Assembly: GCA_945875065.1 (NCBI GenBank)
Contig: CAMCJC010000030.1
Span: forward strand, 1-13,878
Length of the DNA stretch: 13,878 nt
DNA from: an uncultured Propionibacteriaceae bacterium
Lineage (GTDB): Bacteria; Actinomycetota; Actinomycetes; Propionibacteriales; Propionibacteriaceae
Direction of reading: 5' to 3'
Each line of letters starts with the position of its first letter. Position 1 is the first letter of the stretch. The translations under genes and the position numbers were made by a program. A model generated the notes under the pieces. It made no database searches. It saw nothing but the letters and a program-made list of their open reading frames with translations, and was not told the DNA's origin. This document shows positions 6,907-13,793 of the stretch, one piece after another.

Positions 6907-6921
6907 TTGAACAGTGTTCAA
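6907..6921. promoter_or_regulatory. BioQ-like operator in front of bioB
   Basis: TTGAACAGTGTTCAA is a perfect palindrome around G6914. Its core TGAAC-N3-GTTCA matches the form known for the TetR-family biotin regulator BioQ of corynebacteria and mycobacteria (recalled as TGAAC-N3-GTTAC or GTTCA). It lies 17 bases upstream of the bioB ATG, where a repressor would block transcription. The regulator gene is not in this window. Confidence 0.7.
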
Positions 6922-6944
6922 CGTAGCAGGGAGGTGTCTGCGTG

Positions 6945-6960
6945 TGCGACCGGGGTCGCA
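6945..6960. repeat. Inverted repeat between bioB and the FMN reductase gene
   Basis: TGCGACC and GGTCGCA form a perfect 7-base inverted repeat separated by GG. It lies 23 bases upstream of the bioB palindrome and 73 bases before the plus-strand gene. It could be a second operator for either divergent gene; no regulator match is recognised. Confidence 0.4.
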
Positions 6961-7033
6961 ACACGCCAAGATGTTGAAGTTTCACCTATCTGGGGTTTCC
7001 GGTTACTCTGGATGACACGACGAAAGGAATGCC

Positions 7034-7576
7034 ATGAAGATCGGTGTCATCGAAGGTTCCCTCCGCCCCGGCAGCACCACCGGTGCGGTCGCACGCTGGA
7101 TCCTTAAGCACGCCCCCGCGGGCGCTGAACTAGTTCACCTGCCCCTAACCGAATATCCCCTCCCGCTGTTCGACTGGGAACAGCACCCGATGGCCGCCAA
7201 CCGGCAGTACCCGAACGCTCAGGTCCAGGCATGGGCCGACGCGGCGAACGAGTGCGACGCGTTCATCTTCATCGCCCCCGAGTACAACCACGGCGTCTCC
7301 GGCGTCCTGAAGAACGCCATCGACTGGCTCGGCCCGGAGCTGTGGGAAAAGGCCTCCGCCTGCATCGGCATCGGTGCTGATGGGGGCCCGCGCTCCGTCG
7401 AGCACCTGCGCCAGATCCTGGCAAACTTCAACCAGCACGTCGTGCGGGCGCAAGTCGGCATCTCGATTTTCCTCGACCTCGCCGACGGCGAGATCAACGC
7501 CTCCGAGCAGAAGGAAAAGGACCTGGACGCCGTCTTTGGCCAGCTGGTCGACGCCGCGGCTCGTTTCCAGCGCTGA
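7034..7576 (+). CDS. NAD(P)H-dependent FMN reductase family flavoprotein
   Basis: This 180-residue cytosolic flavodoxin-fold protein has AAAGGA five bases before the ATG. Family features are an N-terminal beta strand followed by the FMN phosphate loop GSLRPGSTT (8-16), the strand DAFIFIAPEYNHGVSG (75-90) whose PEYNHG motif contacts the isoalloxazine ring, and LKNAIDWLG (92-100). These place it with the FMN_red group (azoreductase, chromate and quinone reductase-like enzymes) that pass electrons from NAD(P)H through FMN. The physiological substrate cannot be read. It is divergent from bioB and a single-gene unit closed by a hairpin terminator 13 bases after the stop. The family is sure; a specific name such as azoreductase would be a guess. 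Confidence 0.9.
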   Translation: MKIGVIEGSLRPGSTTGAVARWILKHAPAGAELVHLPLTEYPLPLFDWEQHPMAANRQYPNAQVQAWADAANECDAFIFIAPEYNHGVSGVLKNAIDWLGPELWEKASACIGIGADGGPRSVEHLRQILANFNQHVVRAQVGISIFLDLADGEINASEQKEKDLDAVFGQLVDAAARFQR

Positions 7577-7589
7577 GCTAGCTAGCCAG

Positions 7590-7620
7590 GCCCGGGGAGA
7601 GACTATTCCCCGGGCTCTTT
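7590..7620. terminator. Shared terminator between convergent genes
   Basis: GCCCGGGGA (7590-7598) pairs with TCCCCGGGC (7607-7615), and one extra G-U pair closes a loop of about six bases. A short TCTTT follows on the plus strand. It lies between the stops of the FMN reductase (7576) and the alcohol dehydrogenase (7627), so it can end both transcripts. Confidence 0.85.
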
Positions 7621-7626
7621 CAGCGT

Positions 7627-8646
7627 CTAGGGCTGCAACAGCACCTTGATGGCACGGCGTTCATCCATCGCTCGGTAACCCTCAGGGGCCTTATCGAGCG
7701 GCAGGCGGAGATCGAAGACCTTGCCGGGGTTGATCTCGCGGTCGAGGATCCGCTGGATCAGGTCGGGCAGGAAGCGACGCACCGGCGCTGGCCCGCCATG
7801 GAGGTGGATCTCCTTGCCAAACAGGAGCCCGCCAGGCAGGGTGACATCGTGGGAGACTCCGACGAAGCCGACATGCCCGCCGGAGCGGCAGGCACCGATC
7901 GCCTGTTCCATCGCCTGCTGGGTACCAACCGCCTCGACGACGCTGTGCGCGCCGAGCCCGCCGGTCAACTCCTTTACCTTCGTGACCCCCTCGTCGCCGC
8001 GCTCCTCGACGATGTCGGTCGCGCCGAACTCGCGCGCCAGCGCCTGGCGCTGCGGATGCCGAGACATCGCGATGATGCGTTCGGATCCGAGTTCCTTGGC
8101 GGCCAGGATCGCTAGCAGGCCCACCGCTCCGTCGCCGACGACGGCAACCGTCTTGCCGGGGCCCGCCTCGGCGGCGACGGCGCCGAACCAGCCGGTGCCG
8201 AGGACATCGGATGCCGCCAGCAGGGAGGCCAGGACCTCGGGGTCGTCAGGGCGGCCGCCGGGTACGACGACGAGGGTGCCGTCGGCCTGGGGGATGCGCA
8301 CGAACTCGGCCTGCGTGCCGTTCGCGAAGCCGCCCGCCACGCAACGTGATTGATAGCCGGCCTCGCAGATCTCGCAGGTGTTGTCGGAAAGACAGAAGGA
8401 GCCCACGACGAAGTCGCCGGGCTTGACCGATGAGACGGCGTCGCCGACCTCGGTCACGGTTCCAACATACTCGTGGCCCATCGGACGGTTCTCGACCTGG
8501 TCGAAACCGCGGTAGGGCCACAAATCGGACCCACAGATACACGCGGCGGCCAGCTCAATGACGGCATCGGTCGGCTCACTGATGGTGGGGCGGTCGGCGT
8601 CGGTGACGATGACATCGCCGGGGGCCCGCATGATGACTGCTCGCAT
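7627..8646 (-). CDS. Zinc-dependent alcohol dehydrogenase family protein (MDR superfamily)
   Basis: This 339-residue medium-chain dehydrogenase is of the Tdh/alcohol dehydrogenase type. ATG 8646 has TTGGAG with a 6-base gap; an earlier TTG at 8658 is not favoured. Catalytic zinc ligands are Cys38 in CICGSD and His58-Glu59 in GHEYVG, with Asp146 in the usual region of the third ligand. Structural-zinc cysteines are Cys85, 91, 94 and 102. The Rossmann motif is GDGAVG (171-176). The end of the second strand reads MSRHPQRQ (194-201) without an acidic residue, which by the usual rule favours NADP(H) over NAD(H). The substrate cannot be told. The gene is divergent from the dms operon across a 171-base gap, and a hairpin sits next to its ribosome site. 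The family is sure; a role in that pathway is not shown. Confidence 0.92.
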   Translation of the reverse strand: MRAVIMRAPGDVIVTDADRPTISEPTDAVIELAAACICGSDLWPYRGFDQVENRPMGHEYVGTVTEVGDAVSSVKPGDFVVGSFCLSDNTCEICEAGYQSRCVAGGFANGTQAEFVRIPQADGTLVVVPGGRPDDPEVLASLLAASDVLGTGWFGAVAAEAGPGKTVAVVGDGAVGLLAILAAKELGSERIIAMSRHPQRQALAREFGATDIVEERGDEGVTKVKELTGGLGAHSVVEAVGTQQAMEQAIGACRSGGHVGFVGVSHDVTLPGGLLFGKEIHLHGGPAPVRRFLPDLIQRILDREINPGKVFDLRLPLDKAPEGYRAMDERRAIKVLLQP

Positions 8647-8657
8647 GGGAAACTCCA

Positions 8658-8687
8658 ATGGGTGGGAGGTTGGGGATACCCACCAAT
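8658..8687 (-). repeat. Inverted repeat in the leader of the alcohol dehydrogenase gene
   Basis: ATGGGTGGG (8658-8666) and CCCACCAAT (8679-8687) are inverted copies matching at eight of nine positions with a 12-base loop. In the minus-strand mRNA the hairpin would end right beside the TGGAG ribosome site, so it could affect translation, or act as an operator in DNA. A weak -10-like TAGCAT lies upstream at 8697-8692. Confidence 0.4.
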
Positions 8688-8767
8688 AGCCATGCTAACC
8701 CCGGGGCGAATCCTTGGTGAGTGGAACCTAACTTCGGCTGGTCTTCCAGACTTACTGTCGCGTTCCT

Positions 8768-8773
8768 TACACT
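8768..8773 (+). promoter_or_regulatory. Possible -10 box for the dms operon
   Basis: TACACT matches the -10 consensus at four of six positions, 44 bases before the dmsA ATG. No good -35 box is seen, which would fit an activator-dependent promoter. No canonical FNR site (TTGAT-N4-ATCAA) is visible in the 8647-8817 gap. Confidence 0.25.
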
Positions 8774-8817
8774 GTTGAGAAGTTTGCGAGATCACCTGAC
8801 CTGCAAAGGGGCGTTCG

Positions 8818-11301
8818 ATGACGAGCACCAGCGAACCCGACACCCTTTCTCTTACCCCCAGCAGGCGCAAGTTCCTCGCCTGGTCGGGAGCGATCGGAGC
8901 CGCGGGGATGGTCGGCCTGCCTGGCTGCACCCTCCAGTACAGTGACCCGGCCGATGCTCCACTCGGCGGCGCTGAGGAGGGAGAGCGGATCGTCTGGAAT
9001 GCTTGCCTGGTCAACTGCGGAAGCCGCTGCCCCGTCCGGATGGCCGTCCGCGACGGCCGCGTCATCCGGATAGAGCCGGACAACACGGGCGACGACGACC
9101 TTGGCAACCAGCAGATTCGCGCGTGCGTCCGTGGCCGCTCCATTCGGCAGCGCATGTACTCTCCCGAGCGGCTGAAGAAGCCGTTGAAGCGGGTCGGAAA
9201 GCGGGGCGAAGGAAAGTGGGAGGAGATTTCTTGGGATGAGGCCACCACGATCGTCGCAGACAAGATCAAGGAATTGATCTCGAAGTATGGAAACGAATCT
9301 ATCTATCACAACTACGGCACGGGCGTCATCGGCGCCGCCGTCGCCCGGTCGTGGCCGCCCGGTAACACCGCCGTCGCCCGGCTGATGAACTGCGTTGGCG
9401 GGTTCCTGAACCACTACAACGATTACTCCGCCGGCAACATTGAGGCCGCCGTCGACTTCCACTACGGCGCTTGGATGGGAAACAACTCCAACGACGACAC
9501 AGTCAACTCGAAGCTCGTCGTCATGTTCGGCAACAACCCTCACGAGACCCGCATGTCCGGCGGCGGCGAGATGTTCGTGACCCAGAAGGCCAAGCAACTG
9601 AGCGGCCACAAGGTGATCGTCGTCGACCCGCGCTTCTCTGACACCGCGATGAACCTGGCTGACGAGTGGGTCGCGATCCGTCCTGGAACCGACCTGGCGT
9701 TCGTAGCCGGAATGGCCCATGTCATGATCTCCGAGGGCTTGCACGACCAGGAGTTCCTGGACAAGTACTGCTCCGGGTTCGACGAGGAGCACCTTCCCGA
9801 GAATGCGCCGCCCGGCAGCTCCTATCGCTCCTACATCGAAGGCAAAGGCGAAGACGGGATCGAGAAGACCCCAGAATGGGCGGCGAAGATCACAGGCGTA
9901 CCTGCCAACGACATTCGTCGCCTGGCCCGGGAGATCGCGATGACCAAGCCTTGCAACATCAACCAGGGCTGGGGCATTCAGCGCCACTCGAACGGCGAGT
10001 CCCAGGCACGCGCGCCGATGCTGCTCAGCAACCTGATCGGCCAAGTCGGTATCCCGGGCGGCGGGAACGGTGAACGCGAGGGAGCTAATCCGCTGCCGCT
10101 GGTGCTGTTCCCGACGCTCGAGAACCCGGTGCGCCCGACCATCTCGTTCTACATGTGGACCAAGGCGATCACCGACGGCAAGGGCATGACCTACCGCGAC
10201 GGCGTCCGCGATAGCCTCGACACGAACTCCAACAGCAATGTGGTCAACGACGTCGTGCTTGGTTCCAACATCAAGATGATCTGGAACTACGGCTCCAACG
10301 CCCTGATAAATCAGCACGGCGACATCAATCACACCATCGAACTGCTAAGCGATGAGTCAAAGGTCGAGATGATCGTAGTCATCGACAATCAGATGACGGT
10401 CTCCGCACGCTACGCCGACATCGTCCTGCCCGATGCGATGGCCTCCGGCGAGACCATCGACTTGGCCTGGCAGAGCGCTGCTACTGCCGGCAACCTCGGC
10501 TACCTGATCTTCTGCGACAAGGCCCACGAGCCGCTCTACGACTCCAAGCCCGTTTACGAGATGCTCACCGAGATCGCCGACAAGCTTGGAGTGAGAGAAA
10601 AGTTCACCGAAGGGCGGACTCAAGAGGATTGGGTGCGGTGGATGCTCGACGAGACGCGCAAGAAAATCCCCGACCTGCCCTCGTTCGAGGAACTGCGTGC
10701 CAAGGGCATCTACCGCCAGAACGTCGGCCCGTATATCTCGATGGCCAAGTTCCGGGAGGATCCAGTGGCGAACCCGCTGGAGACCCCCTCGGGCAAGATC
10801 GAGATCTATTCCAGCAATCTGGCCCGGATGCGTGACGACTGGAACTACGACCAGGGCTCCCAATGGATCGACCCGCTGCCGGTCTATCGGCAGACTCGTG
10901 AGCTACCCGGCGATGCCCTGCAGCTCCGGTACCCGCTGCAATGCATCGGCCACCACTACAAGCAGCGCACCCACTCCTCGTACGGGAACTCACCGTGGCT
11001 GAAGGAGGCGCATCCCCAGCTCGTGTGGATCAACAAGATCGACGCGGATGCGCGGGGCATCGCCACCAACGACCAGGTGCGGGTCTTCAACGACCGCGGT
11101 GCCACGGAACTGCCGGCGTTCGTTACCGAACGGATCGCGCCCGGCGTCGTCTCCGTGCCACAGGGTGCCTGGTATGCGCCGAGCGCCTCCGACGGCGTCG
11201 ACAAGGGCGGCTGCGTCAACGTCTTGACGAGCCAGCAGCTCAACGCGTACTCGAAGGGGAACGGCCAGCACTCGGCACTAGTACAGGTCGAGAAGGTGTG
11301 A
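8818..11301 (+). CDS. dmsA: DMSO reductase catalytic subunit A (DmsA-type molybdopterin oxidoreductase)
   Basis: This 827-residue bis-MGD molybdoenzyme reduces S- or N-oxides at the outer face of the membrane. ATG 8818 has AAGGGG with a 6-base gap. The twin-arginine motif SRRKFL (15-20) is followed by a hydrophobic stretch and LPGC (34-37), a lipobox-like site. The N-terminal [4Fe-4S] cluster is bound by Cys63, 67, 71 (CLVNCGSRCP) and Cys103 (RACVRGRS). Long blocks match remembered E. coli DmsA: YGNESIYHNYGTG, RSWPPGNTAVARLMNC, FGNNPHETRMSGGG, WNYGSNALINQHGDIN and the C-terminal LVQVEKV. Ser204 in NDYSAGN aligns with the Mo-coordinating serine of DmsA. The match spans full length, so DMSO/TMAO-type substrates are likely, though related selenate or other oxyanion reductases cannot be excluded. 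It heads a five-gene operon. Confidence 0.95.
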   Translation: MTSTSEPDTLSLTPSRRKFLAWSGAIGAAGMVGLPGCTLQYSDPADAPLGGAEEGERIVWNACLVNCGSRCPVRMAVRDGRVIRIEPDNTGDDDLGNQQIRACVRGRSIRQRMYSPERLKKPLKRVGKRGEGKWEEISWDEATTIVADKIKELISKYGNESIYHNYGTGVIGAAVARSWPPGNTAVARLMNCVGGFLNHYNDYSAGNIEAAVDFHYGAWMGNNSNDDTVNSKLVVMFGNNPHETRMSGGGEMFVTQKAKQLSGHKVIVVDPRFSDTAMNLADEWVAIRPGTDLAFVAGMAHVMISEGLHDQEFLDKYCSGFDEEHLPENAPPGSSYRSYIEGKGEDGIEKTPEWAAKITGVPANDIRRLAREIAMTKPCNINQGWGIQRHSNGESQARAPMLLSNLIGQVGIPGGGNGEREGANPLPLVLFPTLENPVRPTISFYMWTKAITDGKGMTYRDGVRDSLDTNSNSNVVNDVVLGSNIKMIWNYGSNALINQHGDINHTIELLSDESKVEMIVVIDNQMTVSARYADIVLPDAMASGETIDLAWQSAATAGNLGYLIFCDKAHEPLYDSKPVYEMLTEIADKLGVREKFTEGRTQEDWVRWMLDETRKKIPDLPSFEELRAKGIYRQNVGPYISMAKFREDPVANPLETPSGKIEIYSSNLARMRDDWNYDQGSQWIDPLPVYRQTRELPGDALQLRYPLQCIGHHYKQRTHSSYGNSPWLKEAHPQLVWINKIDADARGIATNDQVRVFNDRGATELPAFVTERIAPGVVSVPQGAWYAPSASDGVDKGGCVNVLTSQQLNAYSKGNGQHSALVQVEKV

Positions 11302-11302
11302 C

Positions 11303-11929
11303 ATGGGTGCCTACAAGCAACTCGCATTCCTGTTCGACCAGTCCAAGTGCACCGGATGCAAGGCCTGCCAGGTTGCGTGCAAGGACAAACACGACCTCCC
11401 CGTAGGCCAAACCTGGCGCCGCGTCCCCGAATACTCCGGCGGGCAGTGGCGCATTGGTGTGGATGGCGCTGTCACGCACGACATCTGGACCTACTACACG
11501 TCGCTCTCCTGCAACCATTGCGATGATCCAATCTGCGTTGAGGTGTGTCCTTCGACGGCGATGCACAAGGGCGAGAACGGCATCGTCAGCGTGGATCCAG
11601 CGCTGTGTATTGGCTGCAAATACTGCGCGATGGCGTGTCCATACGATGCACCACAGTTCGACGAGGCCACGCGCACGATGTCCAAGTGCGACTTCTGCGC
11701 CGATCGGATCACCAAGGGCAAGCGGCCCGCGTGCGTCGCTGCCTGTCCAATGTGTGCTCTTGACTTTGGCGAGGCCGAGGAATTGCGCGCCAAGTACGGT
11801 GACGAGGCCAGCTTGGAGCCGCTGCCGGAGCAGTCGGTGACTCGCCCCAACTTGGTTATCCTGCCGCATCCGAAGGCGCAACCGAGCGGGCACGGCACCG
11901 GTCACTTGGCGAACCCAACGGAGATCTGA
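11303..11929 (+). CDS. dmsB: DMSO reductase iron-sulfur subunit B
   Basis: This 208-residue polyferredoxin carries electrons from the membrane anchor to DmsA. It begins one base after the dmsA stop with AAGG at 11293-11296. Sixteen cysteines in four groups can bind four [4Fe-4S] clusters: Cys16/19/22/26 (CTGCKACQVAC), Cys70/73/78/82 (CNHCDDPICVEVCP), Cys102/105/108/112 (CIGCKYCAMACP) and Cys129/132/144/148 (CDFC, then CVAACP). The C-terminal section (LVILPHPKAQPSGHGTGHLANPTEI region) also follows E. coli DmsB. There is no signal peptide, so export should occur by hitch-hiking with DmsA through the Tat system, as known for the family. Confidence 0.95.
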   Translation: MGAYKQLAFLFDQSKCTGCKACQVACKDKHDLPVGQTWRRVPEYSGGQWRIGVDGAVTHDIWTYYTSLSCNHCDDPICVEVCPSTAMHKGENGIVSVDPALCIGCKYCAMACPYDAPQFDEATRTMSKCDFCADRITKGKRPACVAACPMCALDFGEAEELRAKYGDEASLEPLPEQSVTRPNLVILPHPKAQPSGHGTGHLANPTEI

Positions 11930-11930
11930 G

Positions 11931-12833
11931 ATGCACGAGTTTTACTTGGTCGTCTTCACTCTCACCGCGCAACTGGCGGTGGGAGCGTTCGTCGCGCTCG
12001 GTCTGGTCCAGGTTTTCGCACACGGTGCCGCCGCCGGTGAACGGGACCGCGTCAACGGGCCGGCGCTGACGCTCGCCGGGCCTTTGCTCGTGCTCGGATT
12101 GGCCGTCTCTGCCATGCACCTAGGCTCGCCGCTGCGCGCCGCGAACTCGCTTCTGCATGTTGGGACATCCTGGCTGAGTGCCGAGATCGCGCTCGGTCTG
12201 TGCTTCCTAGTCCTAGGCGGTGTGTTCGCGGTCGCGGAGTGGTGCAAGTGGGGGCGTCCGGGGAGTCGGACTGCGTTGGCGGTCGTCGCGGCGCTTTCGG
12301 GCCTGGGCCTGGTGTGGGCGATGTCGCAGGTGTACTCCCTGCGGACCGTGCCCGCGTGGGCGACGCCGTTCACCCCCGTGAACTTCTTCCTAACCACCTT
12401 GCTGCTGGGCTCGGTGGCGGTGGTGGCGTCGCTGGCGACGTCCGCGCATGTCACGCCGGGGGAGAATGCGTTCCGGGATCGCTCTGTCTTGTGGCTGTCG
12501 CTAATCGCGGCCGCTGCCGCAGTGGCGACGATCGCCGTTCAGCCGGCCTACCTTGCCTATCTCACCGATCACCCGGATGCCGCCGCCCAGGTGTCCATGG
12601 ATCTGTTGACCGTCACTTATTGGCCGGCGCTGGTTGGGTCGCAGGTGATGCTCGGTGCCGGCGCGTTGCTGCTGCTCTTCGCGCTGGTTCAGGCCTTTGC
12701 TGCGCGACGTCGCCAAGGCACTGCGCTGACGTGGCCGGTGTTGGTCGCGACGGGTTTGATCGTCGCGGGTGAGTTGGTGCTGCGCATCCTGTTCTACGCC
12801 ACCATGACCCGTATCGGCTTTGGTGGCCAATGA
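11931..12833 (+). CDS. dmsC: DMSO reductase membrane anchor subunit C
   Basis: This 300-residue integral membrane protein should oxidise menaquinol and anchor DmsAB. It starts one base after the dmsB stop with GGAG and a 7-base gap. About eight transmembrane helices are visible, at roughly 5-28, 44-66, 83-104, 115-133, 147-167, 185-205, 231-253 and 267-290, the number known for E. coli DmsC. The stretch SAMHLGSPLRAANSLLHVG followed by SWLSAE (about 60-85) is the best-conserved part; His63 lines up with the histidine tied to menaquinol binding in E. coli DmsC. It has no haem signature. Its stop overlaps the next start as ATGA, indicating translational coupling with the chaperone gene. Confidence 0.93.
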   Translation: MHEFYLVVFTLTAQLAVGAFVALGLVQVFAHGAAAGERDRVNGPALTLAGPLLVLGLAVSAMHLGSPLRAANSLLHVGTSWLSAEIALGLCFLVLGGVFAVAEWCKWGRPGSRTALAVVAALSGLGLVWAMSQVYSLRTVPAWATPFTPVNFFLTTLLLGSVAVVASLATSAHVTPGENAFRDRSVLWLSLIAAAAAVATIAVQPAYLAYLTDHPDAAAQVSMDLLTVTYWPALVGSQVMLGAGALLLLFALVQAFAARRRQGTALTWPVLVATGLIVAGELVLRILFYATMTRIGFGGQ

Positions 12834-13480
12834 TCCTGATCGACACCCCGGCTAAGCGGCAGGCGCTCGACGGGGCTGCCGCATCGGCCGTGTTCCTCAG
12901 CCAGGTGCTGCTGTCCCCAGAGGCGGCGGTGGCTGCGCAGAGGAACCTTGATGCTCAGGTCGTGGCCACCTGGCCCGGCGGCGGGGCGGCCGTCGAACGA
13001 GGGCTCTCCGAGTTGCTGCGCGCCGTCGCCGAGCGGGTTGAGGCAGCCGCTCTCCTCGAGGACCATCGGCGGTTGTTTGTCGGTCCGGGGACCATGCTGG
13101 CGTGCCCGTGGGAGTCGGTGCACCGCGGCGATGAGGGGCTCGTTTTCGACGAGGCCGCGATCGAGGTGCGGGCCGCTTACGCGGCATTCGGACTGGTGGC
13201 CCCTGGCGGAGGCCGGGAACCTGACGACCACATCGGCTTGGAATGCAGCTTCGTGGCTGAGTTGAGCTTGGCGACTCTCGACGCCCTGGAAGCCGGCGAC
13301 GCGGCGACCGGCGGTGAGTTCGCCGCGGCGGGGCGTCGTTTCGTCGACGAGCATCTTGGCGCTTGGGCCCCGGAGCTGGGAGAGCTCATCGTCGCCGGAG
13401 CGCAGACCGCCTTTTATCGGGCGGTTGGGCACCTGCTCTCGGGAGCTGTACCCCTCTGGCGCGAGGCGTTTGCCGCATGA
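12830..13480 (+). CDS. TorD/DmsD-type molybdoenzyme assembly chaperone
   Basis: This 216-residue, mostly helical cytosolic protein is of the TorD/DmsD (redox enzyme maturation) family, which binds the Tat signal of the catalytic subunit and holds it until the Mo cofactor is inserted. Family marks are DHRRLFVGPG (78-87), PWESVHRG (93-100, the PxES-type loop) and EPDDHIGLECSF (130-141, the conserved PDH-I-GLE stretch). The remainder is Ala-rich and divergent. The ATG overlaps the dmsC stop (ATGA). Position in the operon makes DmsA the obvious client. It is probably the functional counterpart of DmsD, but orthology cannot be settled by eye. Confidence 0.9.
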   Translation: MILIDTPAKRQALDGAAASAVFLSQVLLSPEAAVAAQRNLDAQVVATWPGGGAAVERGLSELLRAVAERVEAAALLEDHRRLFVGPGTMLACPWESVHRGDEGLVFDEAAIEVRAAYAAFGLVAPGGGREPDDHIGLECSFVAELSLATLDALEAGDAATGGEFAAAGRRFVDEHLGAWAPELGELIVAGAQTAFYRAVGHLLSGAVPLWREAFAA

Positions 13481-13493
13481 AAGAAGGAAACAG

Positions 13494-13748
13494 ATGACAG
13501 ACGACAAGCTGGCCCAGCTGGAGCGGTGGCTTGACGACATTTGTCCGGCGCTCGGCGTGCCACGCGGGCAGGTCCGAGAGGTTACCGGCGAGCTCCTCGC
13601 GGTAGCCAGCGAAGTCGCCCACGGCGCGTGCCGCCCAGGCGCACCGCTGACGCTTTTCCTGCTCGGTGTAGTCGCCGCCGGCGATCCTGAGGGCTTTCCG
13701 GAGCGCGTGCGGGCGGCCGCGGCGGTCGTGCGAGAACAGCTGTCGTGA
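13494..13748 (+). CDS. DUF6457 domain protein
   Basis: This 84-residue soluble acidic protein has AAGGA with a 5-base gap before the ATG, 13 bases after the chaperone stop, so it is almost certainly in the same operon. The layout matches DUF6457 of actinobacteria: an N-terminal MTDDKLAQLERWLDDI helix, a middle segment LLAVASEVAHGACRPGAPLTLFLLG (core at about 35-58), and a short C-terminal helix. From memory, such domains occur next to or fused with MobA-like Mo-cofactor nucleotidyltransferases. That would fit a cofactor-linked job for the neighbouring molybdoenzyme, but no biochemical role is established. There are no membrane segments and only two cysteines (Cys17 and Cys45). The gene is certain; the family is fairly sure; the role is inferred. 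Confidence 0.8.
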   Translation: MTDDKLAQLERWLDDICPALGVPRGQVREVTGELLAVASEVAHGACRPGAPLTLFLLGVVAAGDPEGFPERVRAAAAVVREQLS

Positions 13749-13793
13749 CTGGGCGGGTGCATAGCGGCTGATGCGGCGTGTCAGGATTGGACA

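Noticed and set aside
6890..6985. N-terminal extension of bioB
   Set aside because: It crosses the operator and the strong ribosome site of ATG 6889 and adds residues with no biotin synthase similarity.
6974..7009. Promoter for the FMN reductase gene (TTGAAG or TTTCAC with TACTCT)
   Set aside because: The first pairing has a 23-base gap and the second has poor consensus match, so no promoter can be named with confidence.
8647..8817. FNR or NarL type sites before dmsA
   Set aside because: I looked for TTGAT-N4-ATCAA and TACYYMT-like pairs and saw none convincing.
8767..10332. Long minus-strand open frame (521 codons) opposite dmsA
   Set aside because: It is a by-product of GC-rich codon use opposite a clearly homologous dmsA. 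It has no recognisable domain, and its composition is typical of shadow frames.
12794..13762. Minus-strand open frame opposite the chaperone and DUF6457 genes
   Set aside because: It is low in recognisable features, rich in Arg/Ser/Pro as expected for a shadow frame, and conflicts with two plus-strand genes that match families.
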